A DNA stretch of 20,959 nt from Saprospiraceae bacterium (GTDB taxonomy: Bacteria > Bacteroidota > Bacteroidia > Chitinophagales > Saprospiraceae), in contig JALOMF010000024.1 in the NCBI GenBank assembly GCA_025455635.1, positions 1-20,959 on the forward strand. Direction: 5' to 3'. The position numbers and the translations under genes were made by a program. Within the stretch, counting starts at the first letter, position 1, and each line of letters begins with the position of its first letter. The notes under the pieces were generated by a model, which saw nothing but the letters and a program-made list of their open reading frames with translations, did no database searches and had not been told where the DNA came from. Positions 6,340 to 13,501 of the stretch are shown here, in pieces.

Positions 6340-9204
6340 TCAATCCAACCCCAACCGAATCCCCTTCTCCACCGCCGGAATCCCCCGCAGCATCCACTGC
6401 GGCATGGGCTTGTCCATCAGGTAATGGTCGAAGAACTGGTTTTGCAGCTTCACGGGCCAGTGCGGCTCCTCGTTATAGTTCAGCATCCAGGCGGGCTTGC
6501 CGAGGCGGCGCAGCGCCGTGAAGTACTCGATGCCCTGGTACCAAGGCACGTGTCCATCGGCATCGTTGTGCATGATGAGCACGGGCGTCTGCACCTTGTC
6601 CATGCTGAACAGCGGCGAGTTCTCGATGTAGCGCATCGGGTACTCCCAGATTGTGCCCCCGATGCGGCTCTGCGTGTGCTCGTACTGGAACTGGCGGCTC
6701 AGGCCCGTCTGCCAGCGGATGCCACCGTAGGCCGAGAACATGTTCACCACGGGCGCACCGCTCTCGGCGCACTTGAAAATATTGGTCTTCGTAATCAGGT
6801 AGGCCACTTGGTAGCCGCCCCAGCTATGCCCCTGCACCCCGATGCGGGCACGGTCCACGAAGCCCTTGTCCACGAGCGAAGTGACGCCGCTCACCACCGA
6901 ATTGTAGCAGCTCTCCCCTGGGTAGCCTGTGCGGTACGGTATGTCGGGACTGAAAATGACGTAGCCCCGGCTGGCGTAGTACGAGTAGTTGATGCTGCTC
7001 CGCAATGGGTAGGGCGCCCGGTGCGTGTGCAGTTCGTCGCTGCTGCGCTCGTAGAAGTTCACCAGCATCGGGTACTGCCGCTTCGGGTCGAAGTTGGCGG
7101 GCTTCACCAGCAGGCCCTGCAAGCGCTGGCCATCCAGCGACGTCCATTCGTACAGCTCGATGCTGCCCCACTGATAATCAGCCTGTTGCGGGTTCGCATT
7201 GCTCACCCGTTTTGGTTTTTGCAGGGTAAAATCGGTGTACAGCAAATCGGGGAAGGTCTGGAAATTTTCCTTTGTGAACAGCAGCCGCTCGGCGTCCCTT
7301 GCCTTCTGCGGCGAACTGGAGTAGGCATGGCCGTCCCATACGAGCGTGATGGGCTGTCCCGCTCCCAGCATCAGCAGGGCGTAGCCTTCGGCCTTGGTTT
7401 TTTCATCAAAAACATGGAGCAACAGGCGCTGCCCCGGCTGCACGTAGCGCTCCTCCGGGTCGAGGCGGATGAAGCGGTACTGGCTGCGGCTGGCCCGGCC
7501 ATTGGTCAGGTTCACGGGCGGTTGCTGGCCAGCTGGGTCGAGTTGCCAGATGTCATAGCGGTCGTACACGAGCAGGCTGGTCATGGCCCCGGTCGAGTCG
7601 CCGACCCAGGTGCCGAAGCCGTAGCTGCTGGGGTAGTCCGGCACGTCGTTCAGCTCATCGGCGAAGGACACGCTGCGGTTGTCCGTCAGGCGGCGCAATG
7701 CATTGGTTTTCAACGAATAAGCAAACCAAGCCGTGTCAATTTCATTGTACCAAAAAGCATAGCTGCCATCGGGTGAGAGGCGTGGGCTGCCCCGAAGGCC
7801 CTTCGTGATTTCACGGCGCTGGCCCGTGGCCTCGTCCACGGCCCATACGTCGGCACGGCCCTCGCCCTCCCACGACAGGAGCTGGAGGTATGGCTGGTCG
7901 TTCAGGCCGAGTGCCACGCTGGCTGTGCGGTCGGGGGCATAGCTCATCTGCGGTAGGTCGGGGCTGGCCAGTGGCACGAACTTGTTTTGCGAAGCGAACC
8001 AAACCACGTCATACGTGCGCTTGCGCTCCTGCTCCACGAGGGTCTTTTGGTTGGTGTGCAGGCGCCCGTCGGTGCTGGCCCAGACCTCCACGTTCACGAT
8101 TTCGTCGTCGAGCAGGTTGGTGTCTTGCAGGATGGGCGGCGGGGCGATGCCGAAGTAGAGCTTTGAGCCGTCCTTGCTGAACGTGGGCGTGCCGTGCTCG
8201 CTCACCCGCCAGGTTTTGGGCAGGAATTGCGAAGCGGAATCAGCGATGATTTTGGCCCGCTCCAGTCCCTCTTCCCAGTAGCAGAGGCCGAAGGGCGGCA
8301 CCTGTGCCTTGGTGGTGTCGAGGTTGGCGAAGAAAGCCAGTTGCGTTCCTTTCTCGTTGAATGTCAGGGACTTATAATCGCCTTTTTGTTGGAGCAGGGG
8401 CCGCATTTGCCGCAAGGCGCAATTAAAAATATAGACGCCTTCGAGCAGCGACGAGTCGGGCGTGCCGCTCGTGTTGATGAGGATGCGCCCTCCGGCCTTG
8501 GCCAGTTTGTAGTCCCGCACGAATTGGATGGTGTCGGTTTTTTGCGAAGCGAGCTGTAGCAGCACGAGGCGGGAGCCGTTGTCCTTGCCCTCTTTTTTCT
8601 CCTTTTTCTTTTTCTCGCCCTTCTTTTTTTCTGTTGTTTCCTTCGGTAAAACGGGTTCCGTGGCCTTGGCCAGCGAGTCGGGCTTGGCGGCGGTGGTATC
8701 TGCTTTTTCCTCCTCCTTGGGCTTGAACGGCTCCAGTTGGTAGGCCAGCCAGCCGTCCCAGTCTTCGGGCATGGCGAAGGACTTGACGTTGGGCACTTTC
8801 GTGAGCGCCCCGGAGCCGAGGTGCAGAATGCCGAGCGAGTCTTTGGCGAGGTCTTCCTTCTTCACCTTGCGGCGGCGCTGGGCCTTGAGCGTGTCCTCGT
8901 GCGGCCTGATTTTGAACGCAAGGAACTGGTTATCAGCCGAAAACGCAGCGCCCTCGCCCCGCTCGAAGCTGCGGCTGCTGCCCTTGCCGGAGTTCCAGAC
9001 GACGAGCTTGCCGTCGCCCTCCTCGGCCTTCAGGGCGTATGCCACCCAGTAGCCGTCGTTGGAGATGCGGGGCGATTGGATTTGGTTCCAGCCCACGAGG
9101 TCGGCGGGTTCGAGCTGTTTTTTTGTGGTGGTTGGGGCAGGGGCTTGGGCATTGATTTTTGCCAGAAAAAAGATAATTAAAACGGGTAGGAGTTTGAGCC
9201 TCAT
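6340..9204 (-). CDS. Secreted S9 (prolyl-oligopeptidase family) serine peptidase
   Basis: A 954-residue exported peptidase. Residues 1-19 (MRLKLLPVLIIFFLAKINA) form a signal peptide. The middle (about 40-680) has the repeated beta-strand pattern of the S9 beta-propeller, with motifs such as SPRISNDGYWVAYAL, PRLSPDGSYAFWYN and YGFGTWVGDSTG. The C-terminal alpha/beta-hydrolase domain carries the family triad in the usual order: Ser794 in GHSWGGY, Asp883 in HNDADGHVP and His915 in EEPHWP. The family cleaves short peptides, often after proline or at dipeptide ends; exact specificity cannot be read here. A lysine-rich stretch (about residues 189-208, including KKKGEKKKKEKKEGK) sits in an early propeller loop and looks like a low-complexity insertion. 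The gene is convergent with the PKD gene and shares the terminator at 6288-6336. GATT-containing octamer-like motifs (9205-9221) lie directly before the start. Confidence 0.92.
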   Translation of the reverse strand: MRLKLLPVLIIFFLAKINAQAPAPTTTKKQLEPADLVGWNQIQSPRISNDGYWVAYALKAEEGDGKLVVWNSGKGSSRSFERGEGAAFSADNQFLAFKIRPHEDTLKAQRRRKVKKEDLAKDSLGILHLGSGALTKVPNVKSFAMPEDWDGWLAYQLEPFKPKEEEKADTTAAKPDSLAKATEPVLPKETTEKKKGEKKKKEKKEGKDNGSRLVLLQLASQKTDTIQFVRDYKLAKAGGRILINTSGTPDSSLLEGVYIFNCALRQMRPLLQQKGDYKSLTFNEKGTQLAFFANLDTTKAQVPPFGLCYWEEGLERAKIIADSASQFLPKTWRVSEHGTPTFSKDGSKLYFGIAPPPILQDTNLLDDEIVNVEVWASTDGRLHTNQKTLVEQERKRTYDVVWFASQNKFVPLASPDLPQMSYAPDRTASVALGLNDQPYLQLLSWEGEGRADVWAVDEATGQRREITKGLRGSPRLSPDGSYAFWYNEIDTAWFAYSLKTNALRRLTDNRSVSFADELNDVPDYPSSYGFGTWVGDSTGAMTSLLVYDRYDIWQLDPAGQQPPVNLTNGRASRSQYRFIRLDPEERYVQPGQRLLLHVFDEKTKAEGYALLMLGAGQPITLVWDGHAYSSSPQKARDAERLLFTKENFQTFPDLLYTDFTLQKPKRVSNANPQQADYQWGSIELYEWTSLDGQRLQGLLVKPANFDPKRQYPMLVNFYERSSDELHTHRAPYPLRSSINYSYYASRGYVIFSPDIPYRTGYPGESCYNSVVSGVTSLVDKGFVDRARIGVQGHSWGGYQVAYLITKTNIFKCAESGAPVVNMFSAYGGIRWQTGLSRQFQYEHTQSRIGGTIWEYPMRYIENSPLFSMDKVQTPVLIMHNDADGHVPWYQGIEYFTALRRLGKPAWMLNYNEEPHWPVKLQNQFFDHYLMDKPMPQWMLRGIPAVEKGIRLGLD

Positions 9205-9304
9205 GATTCAAGTGATTGGATGAGGCGTGAAGATAGAAATTGGGGCGAAGGGAAGGGTTTTTAGATGGGAAAATCGTTGGCAGCTATGATTTTGGTGATT
9301 TTTT

Positions 9305-9712
9305 CTACAGGCCCAGCAACCTGCGAAACGCCGCTTTGCCGAGTAGGTTTACTTTCGGGAAATCTATCGTTTTCAGGACATTGAAATGCTTGTCGTCGCT
9401 CACCAAAAAAGCGGCGTCTGCGGCAATGGCGCAGTCTGTAAATTTATCGTCGTCTGGGTCGGCTGCTATCAAATTCCAATAAAAATATTTTCGGATAAAA
9501 TGGACGTTTGGGAGACTGGCTATCAATTCGATGGCAGCCTTGGCGATGTCATGGCCATTTTTCGCTGCAATTATTTCCTCGTATTCGAGAAGAATGTCCT
9601 GTGTTACGAAAACTTCATAAGCACCGTTCAGCAAGGCGAGGAATAGGTCATGGTCGTTAGACTTTTCGGGGAGCATAACCAGCAAAACATTCGTGTCAAT
9701 TACGACTTTCAT
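9305..9712 (-). CDS. PIN-domain toxin of a toxin-antitoxin pair
   Basis: A 135-residue PIN domain protein of the 'putative toxin-antitoxin system toxin component, PIN family' type. The acidic residues expected for metal-dependent RNA cleavage are in place: Asp6 in VVIDTNV, Glu43 in ILLEYEE, Asp93 in DDKFTDCA and Asp106/107 in LVSDDKHF. The length is normal for the family. It lies 3 bp after the stop of the small upstream gene at 9716-9946, the normal antitoxin-then-toxin order, so both are read from the promoter at 9964-9994. The module is more AT-rich than neighbouring genes (hand counts of 40 and 47% GC in two 60-base lines), which fits horizontal acquisition. The RNA target is unknown. Confidence 0.87.
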   Translation of the reverse strand: MKVVIDTNVLLVMLPEKSNDHDLFLALLNGAYEVFVTQDILLEYEEIIAAKNGHDIAKAAIELIASLPNVHFIRKYFYWNLIAADPDDDKFTDCAIAADAAFLVSDDKHFNVLKTIDFPKVNLLGKAAFRRLLGL

Positions 9713-9715
9713 GGC

Positions 9716-9946
9716 TTATTGGCGGGCTGGTTTATGGTACGAAGTGCGGTTGTGTTCCATGTACCATTTGTCCAAAGTTGCTTGCGTCCAGTTTTCTTCT
9801 TCCCATTTTCCGTTTATCATGTTTTGCAAACGGCGATACCGAAACTGCACGAGCAATGTGCGCAATTGTTCCATATCTTTTGCTGAAAGTGGCTCTGCCA
9901 GCAGTTCGAGCAGCGTTCTTTGTGCATCATTTAATGTCGAAACCAT
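9716..9946 (-). CDS. Small antitoxin-like protein paired with the PIN toxin
   Basis: A 76-residue protein starting MVSTLNDAQRTLLELLAEPL. Its end, WEEENWTQATLDKWYMEHNRTSYHK, matches my memory of a small family ending in W-x-E-x-x-W-T-x-E...H-x-R-T-x-Y that sits upstream of PIN toxins. The frame is open further upstream to an ATG at 10027, but the ATG at 9946 is preferred because the promoter at 9964-9994 lies between the two. No helix-turn-helix or ribbon-helix-helix is obvious, so it may act mainly by binding the toxin. The stop is 3 bp from the toxin start, implying translational coupling. Antitoxin function is inferred from position and the resemblance. Confidence 0.75.
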   Translation of the reverse strand: MVSTLNDAQRTLLELLAEPLSAKDMEQLRTLLVQFRYRRLQNMINGKWEEENWTQATLDKWYMEHNRTSYHKPARQ

Positions 9947-9963
9947 ATTTAGTCTTTTGATTT

Positions 9964-9994
9964 CAAAAGTATGGTTTTTGCGTTGGATTGCAAA
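9964..9994 (-). promoter_or_regulatory. Promoter of the PIN toxin-antitoxin operon
   Basis: On the minus strand, TTTG (9991-9994), 19 bp, then TACTTTTG (9964-9971), matching both elements of the Bacteroidota consensus. It predicts a very short leader (about 10-14 nt) to the ATG at 9946. This decides the antitoxin start, because the alternative ATG at 10027 is upstream of the promoter. Confidence 0.65.
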
Positions 9995-10089
9995 TTCAGG
10001 CATCAAATCCTTTTGGTTTCTGGGCAATCTGATATTGTAGCCCTGTCACTTTTCCCCCAATCCAAGTTATTCCCCTAAATTTACCATCC

Positions 10090-11253
10090 ATGAAAAATGC
10101 GCTTTTCCTGATACTGATGCTGCCGCTTTTTGTGCAAGCCCAAGAAAAGAACCTCGTCCGCAACCCCGGCTTCGAGCAGCTGCTGCCCGGTGCCCTAGCA
10201 CAACCCTGCTCCTACATCCAAAACGGCCCGACCTTCGACAAATCGGTGGCCAACTGGACGACCCACCGCCTGATGACCCCCGACCTAATTGACTGGCAAT
10301 CAGATGCTTACGGCGAGTGCTTCTTCCCCAAGCCCCACGGCGGCGACCGGGCCGTGGGCATCATCACCTACCATCCCCGCAACGACACGGGCCGCTTCAC
10401 CGACTTCCACGAGACCGTGCAGGGCCAGCTCAAAGTGCCGCTGGTTTATGGCAAAAAATACCATTTTGAGATGTACGTCAGCCAATCCGATGCCACGGCG
10501 CTGCACCATTTGCGGAGCCTCTACGGCGAGAAACGGGACATCCGGCCCACGTCGGCAGGCAACTTGGGCGTGGTGTTCCTCTACAGCGGCAACGACTACC
10601 CGGACGCCGACGCCAAGCCGCAGTTTTTGGTGAAAGAACCCATCGTGACCAAGGAGGGCGAGTGGAAGCTCGTCAGCGGCACCTTCACCGCCGACCGGGA
10701 GTACATGGCCTTCGTCATCGGCAATTTTTTCAAGGACGACGACACCCCGACCACCCTGCCCAACAACGCCCAAATTGACAGCTTCAACCTCCGGCAAAAC
10801 AACATGGTGGACAAGGTGAAACGGGTTGCCTACTACCTCATTGACGATGTGCGCATCTACCCTGCCGACGCGCCACCACCACCGCCCGATATTTCAGCCG
10901 CCTTGAAGACCAAGAAGACCTACACCTTCCGCAATGTGAACTTCGAGACGGGCAAATGGGCGCTGCTGCCGCCCGCCCTGCCAGAGCTGGACGGCCTCGC
11001 CGTTTTTCTGAAAGAAAACCCCAAAGTCAAGGTCGAAATCGGCGGCCACACCGACGACGTGGGCAACGACACCGACAACCAACTGCTCTCGCAAAACCGG
11101 GCCGAAACCGTTGCCAACTACTTGATAAACAAAGGAATAGCCGCCGCCCGCATCAGTTTCAAGGGCTACGGGGAGGCACAGCCCATCGCCCCGAACAGCT
11201 CGGCAACCGGCCGGCTGGAAAACCGCCGGGTGGAGTGCCGGGTGCTGGAATGA
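10090..11253 (+). CDS. Outer-membrane OmpA-family protein with N-terminal CBM-like domain
   Basis: A 387-residue exported protein with a signal peptide (MKNALFLILMLPLFVQAQ). The N-terminal two thirds open with KNLVRNPGFEQL, the hallmark of carbohydrate-binding-module-like (CBM4/9 type) jelly-roll domains, and end with YYLIDDVRIYP, the usual last strand of that fold. A short proline-rich linker (DAPPPPPD) leads to a C-terminal OmpA domain (about 275-387). In it GGHTDDVGND (Asp322) and LLSQNRAETV (Arg337) are the residues that bind the diaminopimelate peptide of peptidoglycan, and GRLENRRVECRV closes the domain. No outer-membrane beta-barrel is present, so this is not a classical OmpA porin. 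It probably tethers the envelope to peptidoglycan; a glycan ligand for the jelly-roll is inferred. Start: the first ATG, with a direct signal sequence. Confidence 0.88.
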   Translation: MKNALFLILMLPLFVQAQEKNLVRNPGFEQLLPGALAQPCSYIQNGPTFDKSVANWTTHRLMTPDLIDWQSDAYGECFFPKPHGGDRAVGIITYHPRNDTGRFTDFHETVQGQLKVPLVYGKKYHFEMYVSQSDATALHHLRSLYGEKRDIRPTSAGNLGVVFLYSGNDYPDADAKPQFLVKEPIVTKEGEWKLVSGTFTADREYMAFVIGNFFKDDDTPTTLPNNAQIDSFNLRQNNMVDKVKRVAYYLIDDVRIYPADAPPPPPDISAALKTKKTYTFRNVNFETGKWALLPPALPELDGLAVFLKENPKVKVEIGGHTDDVGNDTDNQLLSQNRAETVANYLINKGIAAARISFKGYGEAQPIAPNSSATGRLENRRVECRVLE

Positions 11254-11267
11254 GGGCACTTGAACAG

Positions 11268-11294
11268 CCTTCCAAGTCTTCGACAATTGGAAGG
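11268..11294 (+). terminator. Possible hairpin terminator after the OmpA gene
   Basis: CCTTCCAA (11268-11275) pairs perfectly with TTGGAAGG (11287-11294); inside, GTC and GAC can add three pairs with a two-base bulge. It begins 14 bp after the OmpA stop. No clear T-tract follows, so it may be an attenuator, a weak terminator or an mRNA 3' end protector. Confidence 0.4.
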
Positions 11295-11381
11295 TTTAGC
11301 AAAAATCCCAAATCCATTCCCGCTTTGGTTTGTTGTCGCTTCGCAATGGGCGTGTAAGCCCTTGCCAAAAAATCTGCAACC

Positions 11382-12296
11382 ATGCCAACCATCCTCATCG
11401 CCGGGGGCACCGGCCTCGTCGGGAGCCATCTCAGCCAAATGCTCCAAACCGCCGGGCACACCGTGCTGCACCTCAGCCGCAAGGCCGACCACAAAGCCAA
11501 ATACCCCGCCTTCGCTTGGGACTTGGCGAAAAAGACCATTGACCAAGCCGCCGTGGACCGGGCGGACTACATCATCAACCTCGCCGGGGCAGGCATCGCC
11601 GATGAGCGCTGGACCGACGAGCGCAAGCGCCTCATCATCAGCAGCCGGGTGGACAGCACGCTGCTGCTCAAGGCCGCCATCGAGCGCCGCCCAACGCCGC
11701 TGCGGGCCTTCATTTCCGCCTCGGCCATTGGCTACTACGGCAGCCGGGGCGACCAATTGCTCACCGAGACCGACCCAGCGGGCGAGGGCAGCTTCCTTGC
11801 CGAATCGGTGACGGCATGGGAGCAGGCCGTGGCCGAAATCGCTGCGACGGGCCTGCGCACCCCCGTCATCCGCATCGGGGTGGTGCTGTCCACACGGGGC
11901 GGGGCGCTGGAGAAAATGCTCATCCCGTTCCGGTTTTTCAACGCCACCTACTTCGGCAACGGGCGGCAGTGGATGTCGTGGGTGCATATTGACGATATTT
12001 GCCGGATGTTCATCGAAGCCATTGACAATGAACAGTTTAACGGAACTTACAACGGCGTGGCACCGCAGCCTTTCCGCAACCGTGACCTAGTTTTTGAGCT
12101 GAAAAAAGCCATTGACAAGCCTGCCCTGCTGCTGCCTGCGCCAGAGTTCGTGCTGCGGGTAGCGATGGGCGAAATGGCCGACGTGGTATTTGACAGCACC
12201 CGTGTTTCCTCCAAAAAAATTGAAGCCGCAGGCTTCCAGTTCCAATTTCCTGATTTGCAGGCCGCCCTCCGGGACTTGTTACGAAGAAAAATCTGA
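11382..12296 (+). CDS. TIGR01777 family NAD(P)-binding epimerase/oxidoreductase (SDR superfamily)
   Basis: A 304-residue atypical short-chain dehydrogenase/reductase of the TIGR01777 (YfcH/SDR39U1-like) family. The N-terminal Rossmann nucleotide-binding motif GGTGLVG (Gly8, Gly11, Gly14) is intact. Other family signatures are NLAGAGIADERW, SSRVDSTLLL, SASAIGYYG (the Ser/Tyr region of the active site), IRIGVVLS and SWVHIDDICRMF. The C-terminal part (about 240-304) matches the family DUF1731-like tail, ending in FPDLQAALRDLL. Length is normal. The physiological substrate of this family is not firmly known; roles near cell division or envelope metabolism have been suggested only from context. 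It is on the same strand as the OmpA gene, 128 bp downstream, and is followed by the inverted repeat at 12311-12401. Confidence 0.9.
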   Translation: MPTILIAGGTGLVGSHLSQMLQTAGHTVLHLSRKADHKAKYPAFAWDLAKKTIDQAAVDRADYIINLAGAGIADERWTDERKRLIISSRVDSTLLLKAAIERRPTPLRAFISASAIGYYGSRGDQLLTETDPAGEGSFLAESVTAWEQAVAEIAATGLRTPVIRIGVVLSTRGGALEKMLIPFRFFNATYFGNGRQWMSWVHIDDICRMFIEAIDNEQFNGTYNGVAPQPFRNRDLVFELKKAIDKPALLLPAPEFVLRVAMGEMADVVFDSTRVSSKKIEAAGFQFQFPDLQAALRDLLRRKI

Positions 12297-12310
12297 CATT
12301 TGCGGGAAAT

Positions 12311-12401
12311 CGGTGGACGGTTGACGGTCAACGGTTGACGGAACCACCGTCCACCGTTAGCCGTCCACCGTTGACCGTACACCGTCCACCGTCCACCGTC
12401 A
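12311..12401. repeat. Inverted array of heptanucleotide repeats (ACCGTnn) in batB 5' region
   Basis: Eight contiguous 7-bp units fill 12346-12401: ACCGTCC, ACCGTTA, GCCGTCC, ACCGTTG, ACCGTAC, ACCGTCC, ACCGTCC, ACCGTCA. The same unit in the opposite orientation (nnACGGT) fills 12312-12341. The arms 12311-12341 and 12361-12391 are inverted repeats matching at 28 of 31 positions, with a 19-nt loop, so the RNA can form a long hairpin ending 12 nt before the batB start. No T-tract follows, so it is not a standard terminator. The array contains no stop codon in the batB frame, which makes that gene look longer than it is. Confidence 0.9.
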
Positions 12402-12403
12402 TC

Positions 12404-13429
12404 ATGTTCCGATTCGAGCATCCCACCTACCTCTACGCACTTGCGCTGCTGCCGCTGTTGGCAGTGGTCTTTTTCCTTTTTTGGCGCTGGCGCAAACAGG
12501 CGATTGGCCGCTTTGCCGAAAGCCACCTAGCACCGCTGCTAATGCCGGATGCCAGCCGCTGGAAGCATAAAATCAAGTTCGGGCTGCTGCTGCTGGCCTT
12601 GGCCTTCCTCATCGTGGGGGCTGCCAACCCGCAGTGGGGCAGCAAGCGGGAGAAGGTGAAGCGCAAGAGCGTGGACGTGCTCATCGCACTCGACATCTCG
12701 AACAGCATGTACGCCGAGGACGTGCCGCCCAGCCGATTGGAGCGGGCCAAGAAATTTGCCGAAAACCTCGTGGAAAAACTCAAGGGCGAGCGCATCGGCC
12801 TTGTGTACTTCGCTGGCAGCGCCTACCTCCAGATGCCCGTCACGACGGACTATGCCGCCGCCGAAATCTTCCTGCGCAGTGCCAGCCCCGAACTGGCGGC
12901 CTCGCAGGGCACGGCCATTGGTGAGGCAATCAGCGTTGCCCGAAGGGCGTTTCAAACAAGCGAAAACAAGGCGCACAAGGCGCTCATCATCATCACCGAT
13001 GGCGAAGACCACGACGGGGAGGCCGTTGCGGAAGCGGAAAAGGCGAAGGAAGAGGGCATCATCCAGTTCACGGTGGGCGTAGGCACAGCGGAGGGCGGTT
13101 TTATCCCGATGAAAACTGGCGGGCGAGAGGACTACAAGCGGGACGAGGGCGGCCAGCCCGTGCGCTCCCGGCTGAACGAGCCGATGCTCGCCGACCTGGC
13201 CAGCAGGGGCGGTGGCACCTACTTCCATATCAGCGACGGCGATGTTGCCGTGGCCGAGGCGCTGCAAGGCCGCATTGACCAAATGGAAAAACAGGAGCTG
13301 GAAGTGCGGGCGTTCTCGTCCTTCAACAGCTATTTTCAGTATTTCGTGTTCGTGGGACTGGCGCTGCTGGTGGCCGATTGGCTGGTGTCGTGGCGTCGGG
13401 GGAGGCTGGAAGGGAAGCAGTTGGGCTAA
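12404..13429 (+). CDS. batB: BatB-like VWA-domain membrane protein
   Basis: A 341-residue inner-membrane protein of the Bacteroides aerotolerance BatB type. N-terminal MFRFEHPTYLYALALLPLL gives TM1 (about 8-28) and FGLLLLALAFLIVGA gives TM2 (about 58-75). The von Willebrand factor A domain (about 87-275) carries the metal-binding MIDAS motif DISNS (Asp97, Ser99, Ser101) and ITDGEDHDG. Typical BatB stretches include DVPPSRLERAK, VYFAGSAYLQMPVTTDYAAA and SQGTAIGEAI. TM3 is near the C-terminus (about 310-330). I start at 12404 because MFRFEHPTYLYAL matches the family start; upstream in-frame codons are only the heptad repeat. The gene stands alone: batA, batC, batD and the MoxR ATPase that usually accompany it are not adjacent. 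The exact role is unsettled; it is thought to act in envelope stress or assembly complexes. Confidence 0.9.
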   Translation: MFRFEHPTYLYALALLPLLAVVFFLFWRWRKQAIGRFAESHLAPLLMPDASRWKHKIKFGLLLLALAFLIVGAANPQWGSKREKVKRKSVDVLIALDISNSMYAEDVPPSRLERAKKFAENLVEKLKGERIGLVYFAGSAYLQMPVTTDYAAAEIFLRSASPELAASQGTAIGEAISVARRAFQTSENKAHKALIIITDGEDHDGEAVAEAEKAKEEGIIQFTVGVGTAEGGFIPMKTGGREDYKRDEGGQPVRSRLNEPMLADLASRGGGTYFHISDGDVAVAEALQGRIDQMEKQELEVRAFSSFNSYFQYFVFVGLALLVADWLVSWRRGRLEGKQLG

Positions 13430-13451
13430 CGCATTGCGAAGCAATATAACG

Positions 13452-13496
13452 AAGAGCGCTGGCTTGGGCATAAACCTAGCCAGCGCTCTTTTTTTT
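13452..13496 (+). terminator. Strong rho-independent terminator after batB
   Basis: A perfect 13-bp stem, AAGAGCGCTGGCT (13452-13464) with AGCCAGCGCTCTT (13478-13490), ends in a run of eight T (13489-13496) on the plus strand. It lies 22 bp after the batB stop. It also lies just past the stop of the minus-strand transporter gene, but lacks a T-run in that direction. Confidence 0.9.
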
Positions 13497-13501
13497 ACAC
13501 A

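Noticed and set aside
6256..7776. A 506-codon open frame on the plus strand opposite the S9 peptidase
   Set aside because: It overlaps the catalytic domain with its intact triad and runs through the terminator hairpin at 6288-6336; the protein is His/Val/Arg-rich and unrecognisable.
12311..12401. CRISPR array
   Set aside because: The repeat unit is 7 bp with no unique spacers, and there are no cas genes in the window.
12335..12403. Possible 23-residue N-terminal extension of BatB (Pro/Thr/Val/Arg-rich)
   Set aside because: It is only the translation of the heptad repeat; the family start MFRFEHPTYL is at 12404.
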